Shown in pieces: positions 29,366-38,973 of a stretch of DNA of 64,000 nucleotides (positions are counted from its first letter, which is position 1; every line of letters starts with the position of its first letter). Origin of the DNA: Acidimicrobiales bacterium (GTDB lineage: Bacteria; Actinomycetota; Acidimicrobiia; Acidimicrobiales; MedAcidi-G1); contig JAAZZG010000002.1 in the NCBI GenBank assembly GCA_014237715.1, positions 186,001 through 250,000 on the forward strand, read 5' to 3'. The translations under genes were made by a program, and so were the position numbers. The notes beneath the pieces are model-generated. The model had not been told where the DNA came from, ran no database searches, and saw only the letters and a program-made list of their open reading frames with translations.

Positions 29366-29431
29366 AGCCTGTCAGAGCGACCCGGTCTTGGCACAGCGCT
29401 GGTGTGCGATGCTCAGCCCATGGAGACCACC

Positions 29432-30208
29432 ATGGGACGACTTGCCGGCAAGGCCACCTTCATCACCGGCGCGGCAGCCGGCATCGGACGGGAGTCAGCG
29501 CTGCTGTTCGCCGCCGAGGGCGCTGCCGTGGCGGTGGTCGACCGGGACGGTGACGGCGCGGCCGACGTGGTAGCCGAGATCACCGAGGCAGGGGGTACGG
29601 CCGTCGGGCTGACCGCTGACGTGGCCGTCGAGACATCGGTCGCCGCGGCGATCAGCGACGCCGAGGAGGCCTTCGGACGCCTCGACGTGGTGTTCAACAA
29701 CGCCGGGATCATGCTCGCTGCCGACGGCGACGCCCAGTCCACCGAGGAGGCCGTCTGGGACCTGACCATGGACGTCAACCTGAAGGGGGTGTGGTTCGGC
29801 TGCCGTCACGGCATTCCGGCGTTGCGCCGAGCCGGTGGCGGGTCGATCATCAACACAGCCAGCTTCGTGGCCCTGGTGGGGGCCGCGACACCACAGCTGG
29901 CCTACACAGCGTCCAAGGGCGGGGTGCTGGCCATGACCCGCGAGCTTGCGGTGACCCACGCTCGGGAAGACATCCGGGTCAATGCCCTGTGTCCGGGACC
30001 GTTGCGAACCGAACTACTGATGTCGTACCTGGACACCGAAGAGATGCGGCAACGTCGCCTTGTGCATGTGCCCATGGGCCGCTTCGGCGAGGCGGTCGAG
30101 ATCGCGGCAGCGGCCCTGTTTCTGGCGTCCGACGATTCGTCGTACGTGACCGGGACCGACTTCTCCGTGGACGGCGGGCTGACCGCCGCCTACGTGACGC
30201 CCGAATAG
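29432..30208 (+). CDS. short-chain dehydrogenase/reductase, 258 aa
   Basis: A classical SDR using NAD(P). It has the cofactor motif TGAAAGIGRE, the stabilising NNAG, and the catalytic Ser...YTASK. VVDRDGDG after the second strand, with Asp, favours NAD. The C-terminus has DFSVDGGLTAAY. ATG 29432 is chosen because GGAG lies 6 nt upstream; another ATG lies 12 bp earlier. The substrate is unknown. It converges on the PhyH gene (28 bp apart). Confidence 0.9.
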   Translation: MGRLAGKATFITGAAAGIGRESALLFAAEGAAVAVVDRDGDGAADVVAEITEAGGTAVGLTADVAVETSVAAAISDAEEAFGRLDVVFNNAGIMLAADGDAQSTEEAVWDLTMDVNLKGVWFGCRHGIPALRRAGGGSIINTASFVALVGAATPQLAYTASKGGVLAMTRELAVTHAREDIRVNALCPGPLRTELLMSYLDTEEMRQRRLVHVPMGRFGEAVEIAAAALFLASDDSSYVTGTDFSVDGGLTAAYVTPE

Positions 30209-30236
30209 TGGACCGGCCCACCGGGACGCTGGACAT

Positions 30237-31022
30237 TCAGGACGTCCGTCCGTAGAAGGTCTGCAGGGCCGAATCCGAGAGGGCCACGTCCGGCTGGTCG
30301 TTGAACGCGAACACCACCAGCAGGCGGGTCACCGAGCCCTCGGTCGAGGTCACCCGGTGCATGGCGTTGCGTCCCCGGAACAGAACTAGGTCGCCGGGAG
30401 CGAAGGCCAGCGTCTCCACGGAATGGTCGCCGTCGAGCACCGCTCCCACCGTGCCAAACGCCATTTCCCCGGCATCGGCGTCGCGCACCCCGGCCACGTA
30501 CTCGAAGGCGCCACCGGCCTCGGGGGCCTGGAGCAGCATGGTCACAGCAAACGAGGAGTTGTCGAAGTGCCAGCCCAGCTCACGTCCGTGGGCCGCAAAG
30601 TGGACGTTGATCGACGACAGCTCGTCGGCGTACGGATAGACGGCGTCGATACCCAGTACCGCACACAGGAACTCCCGGAAGGAAGGGTCGTCGTAAACGG
30701 TCCGTAGCGGGGAGTCGTCCGGGATCTGGTCGTCGGCTATCAGGCCCTTGGACGACACCACCTGACGGTTGAACGGGTGGTCGGCAGCCAGCGCGGGGTC
30801 CGGCGGGGTTAGGTACACGTTGTGGCTCGACGCGGCGTAGTACGCCTCGACCTCCCGGGGCGCCGAGTCGGCCACTACCCGGGCCACGGCCTCGGCGGTG
30901 AAGAAGCCTTCGAGCACCAATGCGCCCTCGGCATCCAACACCTGCCGACAACGCTGCCGGTGGTCCGGATCATCCAGCAGATGGAGCGACCCATCCATCG
31001 GAGAGGGGTCGACGGGGATCAT
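30237..31022 (-). CDS. phytanoyl-CoA dioxygenase (PhyH)-like Fe(II)/2-oxoglutarate oxygenase, 261 aa
   Basis: A double-stranded beta-helix oxygenase. The iron ligands are in LGWHFDNSSFAV (HxD) and NAMHRVTS (distal His), and the 2-oxoglutarate-binding Arg is likely in VTRLLVVF. No signal peptide is present. Its ATG overlaps the holB stop by ATGA, so it is the last gene of a coupled chain MFS-tmk-holB-PhyH. The co-transcription with replication genes says little about its substrate. Confidence 0.82.
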   Translation of the reverse strand: MIPVDPSPMDGSLHLLDDPDHRQRCRQVLDAEGALVLEGFFTAEAVARVVADSAPREVEAYYAASSHNVYLTPPDPALAADHPFNRQVVSSKGLIADDQIPDDSPLRTVYDDPSFREFLCAVLGIDAVYPYADELSSINVHFAAHGRELGWHFDNSSFAVTMLLQAPEAGGAFEYVAGVRDADAGEMAFGTVGAVLDGDHSVETLAFAPGDLVLFRGRNAMHRVTSTEGSVTRLLVVFAFNDQPDVALSDSALQTFYGRTS

Positions 31023-32218
31023 TCCAGGTCCACCCCGACGGCCCGGAGCGCCTCGGCTAGAGCATCGGCTGACGGTAAGTCCAAGAGGAGGGCCTGAAGC
31101 AGCAGGGTCTCGTTGGGATTGCGAACCAGATCACCGGTGGCCGCGGTGATCCGCTCGGTGGCCGACAGGAACGCCTCGGCCCCTGAAGAGAGAACCTCTG
31201 CGGAGAGGTTCTCTGCCAACAGGCCGACCCGCGCCAAGTAGGCGCGACTCAGGGTGGCTAGGCCAAAGCGCAGTTCGTCATCGCGGTGCCGTCGGACCTC
31301 CCGCTTTTGGCGCTCTCCCAGCTCACGGCGACCAGAGCCTCGGGTACCGAACGCTTCCTCGCGCTCGGTCAGGGCCTCAATCTCCTCTCGGTGACGGGCT
31401 TCCAACGGCGTCTGGGCAGCGTCGATGAGCTCCCGCAACTCGTTGACCAGCACGGCCACCGAAGCGCCCGACCCGTCCAACCGATCGGGCACAGAATGCC
31501 AGGCATCCCGCCGGCCTAGGAAAGCCGGGTCGGCGGCCAACAGCCGAGCCCGGGCCACGCTGCCTGCCGCGGCCTCTGCCAACCCGGTGGTCCGATCGGC
31601 GGATACCCCCTCGGCTAGCAGAGTCTCGGCCACCACGACATCGGGTACCGGGGGTAGGTCGACACGGACACAGCGGGAGGCGACGGTCACGTGCTCGTCA
31701 GGAACCTCCTCGGCCAGCAGGACGAATACCGCCGAGGCCGGCGGCTCTTCGATGGTCTTGAGCAGGCTGGCCGCCGCAGACGGTTCGGCAGTGTCGAAGC
31801 GGTCGACCACGATGACCTTGTGGGCGGCCTCGATAGGCGACCGCCAGCCCTCCACGGTGATCCGCTCGGCGTCGGCCACCAACAGCGCCCGGCCCTCAGG
31901 CTCCACCAGGATCAGGTCGGGATGGCGCCCGACGGCGGCCAGACCCCGATGCCGATTCCCCTCCTCGGTAGATCCACCCTCTTCCGATCCAATGGGTGGA
32001 CCGGCGAACCCGTTCCTAGCAAACAGCGAGCCAGCGAAGGCCCGTGCCGCCTCGGCCCGGCCGGCCCCCGGAGGCCCGATCAGCAGGTAGGCGTGGACCG
32101 GGTGCACTGCGGCCCGGCGCAGCAGCGCCACCGCCGACTCCTGACCCACGACCGTGGCCCACAGCGCCGTTTCGTCCAGCAGGGTGGTGGCGGCCAGCGC
32201 ACCAGTGCTGGCGGTCAC
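31019..32218 (-). CDS. holB: DNA polymerase III delta-prime subunit, 399 aa
   Basis: A clamp-loader subunit of the AAA+ fold. WATVVGQESAVALLRRAAVH and HAYLLIGPPGAGRAEAARAF match the family; the P-loop lacks the GKT of DnaX, as usual for delta-prime. Sensor segments VVDRFDTAEPSAAASLLKTI and an SRC stretch (VASRCVRVDL) follow. GTG 32218 is preferred because it overlaps the tmk stop as GTGA; an ATG lies 24 bp further upstream. The C-terminal 200 residues are divergent, which is normal. Confidence 0.88.
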   Translation of the reverse strand: MTASTGALAATTLLDETALWATVVGQESAVALLRRAAVHPVHAYLLIGPPGAGRAEAARAFAGSLFARNGFAGPPIGSEEGGSTEEGNRHRGLAAVGRHPDLILVEPEGRALLVADAERITVEGWRSPIEAAHKVIVVDRFDTAEPSAAASLLKTIEEPPASAVFVLLAEEVPDEHVTVASRCVRVDLPPVPDVVVAETLLAEGVSADRTTGLAEAAAGSVARARLLAADPAFLGRRDAWHSVPDRLDGSGASVAVLVNELRELIDAAQTPLEARHREEIEALTEREEAFGTRGSGRRELGERQKREVRRHRDDELRFGLATLSRAYLARVGLLAENLSAEVLSSGAEAFLSATERITAATGDLVRNPNETLLLQALLLDLPSADALAEALRAVGVDLE

Positions 32219-32841
32219 GAATCCCACCGCGGATTCAGCCAATCGTCGACCGTCCCGGCCACCCGGGCCGCCACCTCGTCGACCGTGCCGTCACCGTCGA
32301 TGATGACCCAGCGGTCCGGGTCGGCCATCGCCATTGCCCGGTACGCGTCAGCCACCACCCCCTGCAGGTCGTCGCCGGCCTGCTCGATCCTGTCCAACTC
32401 CCCTTCGCGGTCGTCACCCAGTCGGCTGCTGGCCACCGGCGCCGACACCTCGATCAGGACCACCAGATCGGGGGCCAACCCGCCGGTGGCGAACTCGTTT
32501 ACCTCGGCCACCGAACCGGCACCAAGTCCACGACCATGGCCCTGGTACGCGATCGACGACGCCACGTAGCGATCCGACACCACGTCACGGCCGGCAGCCA
32601 GCGCGGGTGCCACCACCAAGTCCACGTGCTGTGCCCGGGCGGCCGCCATCAGCAGGGCCTCAGCCCGATCCACTGGCGCCTCGCCAGCCGGGTCCAGCAC
32701 CAGGTCGCGAATCTGCTCGCCTAGCGGCGTTCCCCCGGGTTCCCTGGTGAACAGCGCCCCAAGACGTTCGGCCAGCAACCGGGCCTGGGTGCTCTTGCCC
32801 GTGCCGTCCGCCCCCTCGACGGCGATGAACCGACCAATCAC
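32215..32841 (-). CDS. tmk: thymidylate kinase, 208 aa
   Basis: It phosphorylates dTMP to dTDP. The P-loop is VEGADGTGKSTQARLL, followed by FTREPGGTPLGEQIRD, the DRY motif in VVSDRYVASSIAYQG, and a LID region with Arg/Asp (LGDDREGELDRIE). GTG 32841 is chosen: GGGGAGGA precedes it and it overlaps the MFS stop as GTGA. The open frame runs 50 codons further upstream, which is antifunctional. It is coupled with holB on both sides. Confidence 0.93.
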   Translation of the reverse strand: MIGRFIAVEGADGTGKSTQARLLAERLGALFTREPGGTPLGEQIRDLVLDPAGEAPVDRAEALLMAAARAQHVDLVVAPALAAGRDVVSDRYVASSIAYQGHGRGLGAGSVAEVNEFATGGLAPDLVVLIEVSAPVASSRLGDDREGELDRIEQAGDDLQGVVADAYRAMAMADPDRWVIIDGDGTVDEVAARVAGTVDDWLNPRWDS

Positions 32842-34268
32842 GACACGTCCTCCCCTCGGCGAACGCCAGCTTTCAGAGAGCCGACGGCCAACGCGCCTGA
32901 CGCCAGGATGATCAGCGAAGCCAGCCAAAGTGTCAGGCGTACCCCAGGCACATCGATGCCCACGCCAAACAACTCCACGTGGCGATTCCACAGGACACTA
33001 GACAGCCGGTCCAGTAGATCCTCCATGAGCGGCCCGATGACCAGGGCCAGCAGCACACAGCCCCGGACCAGCAGGTAGAAGGTCGAGAAGATCCGGCCTC
33101 GCAGGTCGTCGTCCACGTTCTCGTGCAAGAGGGTGAACCCGAGGACGTAGACCGCCCCGGCGCAGAGCCCGATCCCGAACACCATGGCCGTCGACACGTG
33201 AACCTGGCTGATCGACGCCGCCAAGGCCAGAAAGATCCCCGCGCCGACCAGAGCCATGCTGAAGGTACGGGCCTTGTCGAGACGCCGCTGCAGCAGTGAG
33301 ATGAGCCCCACGCCGGCGGCCACACCCAGACCGAGTGCCGTAATGAGTACACCCAGACCCGACTTTCCGGCACCCAAGACCTCGTCGGCGTAGATGGCCC
33401 CGAGAGGCACCAACATCCCGCCACCCATGAGGCCGGTGGCCAGACCCATGTTCACGGTACGGACCACCGGGTTCACGAAGGCAAACCTCCAGCCCTCGCG
33501 CAGTTCGGCGATCGGGTGGGACAGGGCGGCCCGACGACTCTTCGCAGCGTCCTTCTCAGCCCGAGGGCGTCTGGGCAGATCCAGTGTCAGAATCAGCCAG
33601 CCGGTGACCAGGAACGAAAGGGCGTTGGCGTAGAAGGCCAGGCCCATGTCGTCAAGTCGCACGTTGTCGGCCCATGACGAATCAAACAGGGCCGTGGACA
33701 GGCGCCCAAACAGGGCCATGAGTAGCGCCCCGAGGGGAAAGGTCCCGTAGGCAGCGACCAGCGACAGGGAGTTGGCCGTGGCCAACTGGTCGGCCGGGAC
33801 CACGTGGGGCACCGATGCCTCCTTGGCAGGACCCCACAACATGGTGAACGCCTCCAGTAACAGCGAGGCGGCGAACAGGCCGATCAGGGTGTCCACGAAC
33901 GGCAGGGCCAGCATCACCATGGCCCGGCCCACGTCACAGGTGACCATGGTGCGCTTGCGGTCCCACCGGTCGACCAGCACGCCGGCCACCGGACCGAAGA
34001 AGAACCCGGGCACGATCCGGGCCGCCAGCACCAGGCTAAGGGCCGCCCCCTCGTTGCCCGAACCCAGCCGGATGGCCAGGATCGAGATGGCTAGAAGCCC
34101 CAACCAGTCGCCGGTCGCCGAGACGACCTGGGCCATCCAGAGGCGGAAGAAGGCCGGGGTGCCGAACAGGCGGGTACGTAGCGGCGGGCGACCCTCCAGC
34201 GGCAGGAACGGAGTGAACTCGTCTCCGGGGCGGGGGTCGCCCGGGTCCCGTCCCGTCGCTCCGATCAC
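32838..34268 (-). CDS. MFS transporter, 476 aa
   Basis: A major facilitator superfamily permease of the MFS_3 (EntS-like) type with about twelve helices. The motif-A loop VLVDRWDRKRTMVTCDVGRA is clear, with the second half beginning near GLATGLMGGGMLVPLG. A shorter hydrophilic loop (PRRPRAEKDAAKSRRA) separates the halves. The substrate is unknown. It is the first gene of the coupled chain leading into tmk, holB and the PhyH gene. Confidence 0.88.
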   Translation of the reverse strand: MIGATGRDPGDPRPGDEFTPFLPLEGRPPLRTRLFGTPAFFRLWMAQVVSATGDWLGLLAISILAIRLGSGNEGAALSLVLAARIVPGFFFGPVAGVLVDRWDRKRTMVTCDVGRAMVMLALPFVDTLIGLFAASLLLEAFTMLWGPAKEASVPHVVPADQLATANSLSLVAAYGTFPLGALLMALFGRLSTALFDSSWADNVRLDDMGLAFYANALSFLVTGWLILTLDLPRRPRAEKDAAKSRRAALSHPIAELREGWRFAFVNPVVRTVNMGLATGLMGGGMLVPLGAIYADEVLGAGKSGLGVLITALGLGVAAGVGLISLLQRRLDKARTFSMALVGAGIFLALAASISQVHVSTAMVFGIGLCAGAVYVLGFTLLHENVDDDLRGRIFSTFYLLVRGCVLLALVIGPLMEDLLDRLSSVLWNRHVELFGVGIDVPGVRLTLWLASLIILASGALAVGSLKAGVRRGEDVS

Positions 34269-34337
34269 CCATCCATTCTATGGGAGAGGAGTCGACCACC
34301 CGGGGGCGGTCGGTCGCCGGCCGCAGCCAGCCGCCGA

Positions 34338-37300
34338 TCAACGCTTCTTCTTGGCTGGGCCCTTCATACGCCGTTCAGCCAACAACTCCGATGCCCGTTC
34401 GTCGGTGAGTTCCTCGACGGCGTCGCCCCGCTTCAACGAGGCGTTGAACTCCCCGTCGGTCACATAGGGGCCCCAGTTGCCGTCCTTGAGGAAGATCGTC
34501 TTCCCGCTCTCGGGATCGGTGCCCAGTTCACGCAGCGGCGGCTTCGGGGCGTTACGACCACGTCGCTTGGGCTGGGCCAGGAGTGCCAGGCACTCCTCGA
34601 GCGTGATCGTAAGGAGCTGCTCCTCAGTCTCGATGTTGCGACTATCCGACCCCTTCCGAAGGTAGGCGCCGTAGGGACCGTTGTGCACGGTGACTTCGAC
34701 CCCGTCAGCTGGATCGATACCCACGGTCCGGGGCAGGCTCAGCAACTCAAGCGCCTCGTCAAAGGTAATGCGATCCAACGTCATGGTCTGGAACAGCGAA
34801 GCCGTCTTGGGCTTCGGGACGTCATCGGCACCGGCCTGGCGGTCTAGTTCATCGAGAAGTGACTCGATGTCCTCGAATCCGTCCACCGCATCAGCCAGCT
34901 TCTCCAGGTTCACGAGGCGAGCCTCGCCACCGTCGTCAGCAGCCCGGATCTCAGTGCCGTAGCCCGAAGATTCCAAAGCCGCCTCGACCACGGCACGCGG
35001 CCCTTCGGATCGCAAGCCAGCTAACTGTTCTCCGAGGGACAGGAAGGCCTCGATGCCGGCACAAGCCTTGGCCGAGACACCGAGGGCCTCAGTGTCTCGC
35101 AGGACCTCCAACACCGGGCGCCCCACTTCGGTCGCCTCGACAACCTTCTTGAGAGCCGCCGCGCTGACCCCGCGCGCCGGCACGTTCAGCACCTTCTTCG
35201 CCGCGGCCAGGTCGAGCCGGCCGGCAGCCAGGCGCAGGTAGCCGAGCGCCACGCCAATTTCCTTGCGGTTGCCCGGTAGGGCCATGAGACGACCGGCCGG
35301 TGACGACGGTGCCGGGCGTTCGGGTGGACGGCCGAGCGACACGTAGGGGCCAAATCGTCCGGAACGAGCCACGACCACCAGCCCCGTGTCGGGATCGGTG
35401 CCCAGCTCCCGGTCAGCCGGAGCGTGCAGGAACTCGAGCGCCCGGGCCACCGTCAGCTCGTCGGGCGGCACGTCATCGGGGATCGACGCCGTCTCGTCGC
35501 CCACCTGAACGTACGGACCGAACTTGCCGAAGCGGGCCACCACCGGCTCGCCGTCGGACGTCGCCCCGAGTTCGACGGTGCTTACCCCACGGGGGTCGAT
35601 CTCGCCGAGGCGGGTCGTGACCTTGGCGTGCAGACCGATGTCAGCGTCGGACCCGAAGTAGAAGGCGTGCAGCCACGGAACGCTCTCCGCCTCACCGTTG
35701 GCGATGTCATCGAGGTCGTCTTCCATTCCCGCCGTGAAGTCGTAGTCGACCAGGCGGGGGAAGTGCTGTTCCAGCAGGTTGGTGACAGCGAAGGCACTCA
35801 ACGTCGGTACCAACGCCGTGCCCTTCTTGAACACGTACTTCCGCTGGATGGTCTCCATGATGGAGGCGTAGGTGGAGGGCCGGCCCACGCCGTGTTCCTC
35901 CATCCCCTTGACGAGCGAGGCTTCGGTGTAGCGGGCCGGGGGCTGGGTGGTGTGGCCTTCTGCGGTTGCCGACACCACGTCGACGGCCTCACCAACGGTC
36001 ACCGCCGGAAGCACCAACTCTGCAGCGTCGCCGTCATCGTCGTCGGTGGCCTCAGCACCCCGACGAGGGGATTCGTCACGGGTCCCCTCGTAAGCCCGGC
36101 GAAATCCTTGATGTTGGATGACGGTACCGCTGGCCGCCAGCGTGGCACGGGAACCGGCCCCGTCGGCACCCGTGCCCGACGCCAGATCGGCCCCCATCCG
36201 GAGGCGAACTGTCTCGCCGATGGCGTCGGTCATCTGGGAGGCAACGGTGCGGCGCCACACCAACTCGTAGACGTCGGCCTCAGACTTCGGAAGCTCGCCA
36301 CGGACCGTATCGGGATGACGGAAGCGGTCGCCGGCCGGCCGAATGGCCTCGTGAGCCTCCTGGGCGTTACGGACCTTGTTGGCGTAGGTCCGGGGCGCGT
36401 CGGGGACGTGGTCGGAACCGAAGCGTTCGGTGGCCTCGGCCCGGGCGGCCCGCACCGCCGTGTCCGACAGCGTGGTGCTGTCGGTTCGCATGTAGGTGAT
36501 GTACCCCTTCTGGTACAGGCCCTGGGCGGCATGCATGGCCCGTGACGCAGAGAGTCTGAGGCGTCGGCCGGCCTCCTGCTGGAAAGTCGAGGTGGTGAAC
36601 GGTGCCGACGGTCTGCGCCGGTACGGCTTGGGTTCAACCGACTCGACGGTGGTGGGTCGCCCCTCCAGATCGTCACGTACGGCGCCCGCTGACGTCTCAT
36701 CTAGGACCAGAACGTCGGCCCGCGACAGGTGCCCGTCATCGCCGAAGTCCCGCCCGAGGGCCACCCTCCGACCGTCAATCTCCAGGAGGCGCGCGGTGAA
36801 GCCCGCTCCCGCGCCCTGTGGGACACGGGTCGCCATGGCGCAAGTCAGGTCCCAATAGCCAGCCGGGTTGAAGGCCATCCGGTCACGTTCGCGTTCTACG
36901 ATCATGCGAGTGGCCACGCTCTGCACGCGACCTGCCGACAGGCCCGCACCGATCATCCGCCAGAGCACCGGTGAAAGCTCATAGCCGTAGAGACGGTCGA
37001 GGATTCGACGGGTCTCTTGGGCGTCGACCAGTCGTCGGTCCAGCTCACGGGTGTTGTCCAACGCTGCGGTGATGGCCCCCTTGGTGATCTCGTGGAAGAC
37101 CATCCGATGGACCGGGACCTTGGGGTTGAGGACCTCAAGCAGGTGCCAGGCAATGGCCTCACCCTCGCGATCCTCATCCGTGGCCAGATATAGGACGTCG
37201 GCCTTCTTCAGCAGGCGCTTGAGATTCGCCATCTGCTGCTTCTTGTCGGCGTTGATGACGTACAACGGCTTGAAGTCGTTGTCGACATCGACGCCCGTCT

Positions 37301-37463
37301 TGGCCCACGGCTCACCCTTGTAGGCGGCCGGAACGTCCGAGGCCCGCATCGGCAGGTCGCGGACGTGGCCGATGGAAGACTCCACGACAAAACCCTCGCC
37401 GAGGTAGCCGGCAATGGTCTTGGCCTTGGCCGGGGACTCGACGATGACGAGTGCGTCACCCAT
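34338..37463 (-). CDS. topA: DNA topoisomerase I, 1041 aa
   Basis: It relaxes negative supercoils. Toprim opens with LVIVESPAKAKTIAGYLG and has the acidic YLATDEDREGEAIAWHL. The catalytic Tyr lies in GYITYMRTDSTTLS. The C-terminal third holds four degenerate repeats with the pattern FGPYV.LG..., a zinc-free form usual in actinobacteria, and a lysine-rich tail (RRMKGPAKKKR) that can bind DNA. An Asp/Glu-rich insertion (EATDDDDGDAAEL) interrupts the barrel region. ATG 37463 overlaps nhaA by 8 bp. Confidence 0.96.
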   Translation of the reverse strand: MGDALVIVESPAKAKTIAGYLGEGFVVESSIGHVRDLPMRASDVPAAYKGEPWAKTGVDVDNDFKPLYVINADKKQQMANLKRLLKKADVLYLATDEDREGEAIAWHLLEVLNPKVPVHRMVFHEITKGAITAALDNTRELDRRLVDAQETRRILDRLYGYELSPVLWRMIGAGLSAGRVQSVATRMIVERERDRMAFNPAGYWDLTCAMATRVPQGAGAGFTARLLEIDGRRVALGRDFGDDGHLSRADVLVLDETSAGAVRDDLEGRPTTVESVEPKPYRRRPSAPFTTSTFQQEAGRRLRLSASRAMHAAQGLYQKGYITYMRTDSTTLSDTAVRAARAEATERFGSDHVPDAPRTYANKVRNAQEAHEAIRPAGDRFRHPDTVRGELPKSEADVYELVWRRTVASQMTDAIGETVRLRMGADLASGTGADGAGSRATLAASGTVIQHQGFRRAYEGTRDESPRRGAEATDDDDGDAAELVLPAVTVGEAVDVVSATAEGHTTQPPARYTEASLVKGMEEHGVGRPSTYASIMETIQRKYVFKKGTALVPTLSAFAVTNLLEQHFPRLVDYDFTAGMEDDLDDIANGEAESVPWLHAFYFGSDADIGLHAKVTTRLGEIDPRGVSTVELGATSDGEPVVARFGKFGPYVQVGDETASIPDDVPPDELTVARALEFLHAPADRELGTDPDTGLVVVARSGRFGPYVSLGRPPERPAPSSPAGRLMALPGNRKEIGVALGYLRLAAGRLDLAAAKKVLNVPARGVSAAALKKVVEATEVGRPVLEVLRDTEALGVSAKACAGIEAFLSLGEQLAGLRSEGPRAVVEAALESSGYGTEIRAADDGGEARLVNLEKLADAVDGFEDIESLLDELDRQAGADDVPKPKTASLFQTMTLDRITFDEALELLSLPRTVGIDPADGVEVTVHNGPYGAYLRKGSDSRNIETEEQLLTITLEECLALLAQPKRRGRNAPKPPLRELGTDPESGKTIFLKDGNWGPYVTDGEFNASLKRGDAVEELTDERASELLAERRMKGPAKKKR

Positions 37464-38793
37464 GGGTTGCCCCCTCGTCAGTGGCTCGGGCACCCAGCAG
37501 AATGACCACGCCGATCAGGGCTGCGACCATCGAGGCTAGGAGGATGCCCACCTTGGCCTCGTCCTGTATCGCCAGGTCGTCGAAGGCCAGGCCGGTCACG
37601 AACAGCGAGACGGTAAAGCCGATACCGGCAATGGCCGAGATGCCGACCACGTGCCGGATAGTCGCCCCCGACGGCAACGCCGAGATGCCCAGCCGCACCG
37701 CTCCCAACGTGAACAGGCTGACGCCCACCACCTTGCCGACCACCAACCCAAGAGCCACGCCGATGGTCACCCCGGAGCCGAGCGCGTCGCGCAACGAGTC
37801 CCCACTAATCTCGATCCCGGCGTTGGCCAGCGCGAAAATGGGGATAATCATGAATCCGGTGATGGGGTGGAGTTGTTGTTCGAGCCGGGCCGCCACCGAG
37901 ACCGACTCATTCATCCGGAACTTGGCCTCCCGGAGGCCGTCGGCATTCAACGACCCGACGTCGATGGGTGCGATCTCGCCCGGCTGGAGGAGGACACCCG
38001 CCGGGGCCAGGAGCCCCATGATCACCCCGGCGATCGTGGCATGCACCCCAGAGCGGAACATGGCGTACCAGAGCACCGATCCCAACACGATGTACAGCGG
38101 CGTGTACCAGACCTTGAACCGGGTCAGGAGGACGACGGCCACCGTGGTGGCGACAGCCAGCACCAGCCACTCGCCGGCCAGGTCGCTGGTGTAGAAGACG
38201 GCGATCACGATGATCGCCCCGATGTCATCGACGATGGCCAGCGACAGCAGAAAGACCTTCAAGGGCGTCGAGATCCGGTTGCCTAGCAGGGACAGCACTC
38301 CGACGGCGAAGGCGATGTCGGTAGCCATAGGGATCCCCCACCCGGCCGAGGTGTCACCCGACGAGTTGAAGGCGAAGTAGATCAGTGCCGGGACGACCAT
38401 GCCGCCTAGTGCCCCAGCCGCCGGGAGCAGGGCGGCCCGCCGGTCGCGCAGATGGCCGGCGACCAACTCACGCTTGATCTCGAGGCCCACCACGAAGAAG
38501 AAAATGGCCATCAGGGCATCGTCCACCAGTTGAACCAGCGTCAGCGGGTGCCCGTGGTGTTCGAGCCGCAGATCGCCGACCCCTAGATGGACCTCGGTGT
38601 GCCAGAAATCGTGGTAGCTCCCCGACCAGGGAGAGTTGGCCCAGATGAGAGCCGCCACGGTGGCCACCATGAGCAGGATGCCGCCGGCCGCCTCGATGCC
38701 CAGGAACCGCATGACAGGCCGGCCGAGGGTGCGCGCCAGAGGACGGTCACTGCCCAGCCACGTAGGTCTCGATGCAGATTGTGGACCTGACAT
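37456..38793 (-). CDS. nhaA: Na+/H+ antiporter NhaA, 445 aa
   Basis: It exchanges cytosolic Na+ for protons. About twelve helices are present. The ion-binding Asp pair is in LAIVDDIGAIIVI, and the preceding segment GIPMATDIAFAVGVLSLLG holds the unwound-helix motif. FFFVVGLEIKRELV also fits. ATG 38793 is chosen because GGAAG lies 5 nt upstream and the protein then has normal length; the open frame runs 34 codons further. It overlaps topA by 8 bp, so the two may be co-transcribed. Confidence 0.92.
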   Translation of the reverse strand: MSGPQSASRPTWLGSDRPLARTLGRPVMRFLGIEAAGGILLMVATVAALIWANSPWSGSYHDFWHTEVHLGVGDLRLEHHGHPLTLVQLVDDALMAIFFFVVGLEIKRELVAGHLRDRRAALLPAAGALGGMVVPALIYFAFNSSGDTSAGWGIPMATDIAFAVGVLSLLGNRISTPLKVFLLSLAIVDDIGAIIVIAVFYTSDLAGEWLVLAVATTVAVVLLTRFKVWYTPLYIVLGSVLWYAMFRSGVHATIAGVIMGLLAPAGVLLQPGEIAPIDVGSLNADGLREAKFRMNESVSVAARLEQQLHPITGFMIIPIFALANAGIEISGDSLRDALGSGVTIGVALGLVVGKVVGVSLFTLGAVRLGISALPSGATIRHVVGISAIAGIGFTVSLFVTGLAFDDLAIQDEAKVGILLASMVAALIGVVILLGARATDEGATHG

Positions 38794-38973
38794 CGTTGCT
38801 TCCAGCACTCCCTCGGGGTTCGTCTCCAGCGGGATCAGGTTGATCTCCACCGCCGTTGCGTCGCCCGAACGGTAACCGGCACCCTGTGGCATCACTATGG
38901 ATGCCCGCCTGTGGACACCGGCTTCGGGACCGGGGGCGCTGTTGTTCCGGTGCGCTGTTCCTCGGGAGACTGG

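Noticed and set aside
35424-36545. Long open frame on the plus strand (373 codons) opposite topA
   Set aside because: It is the antisense shadow of a conserved topoisomerase gene; high GC leaves few stops, and the product has no recognisable motif.
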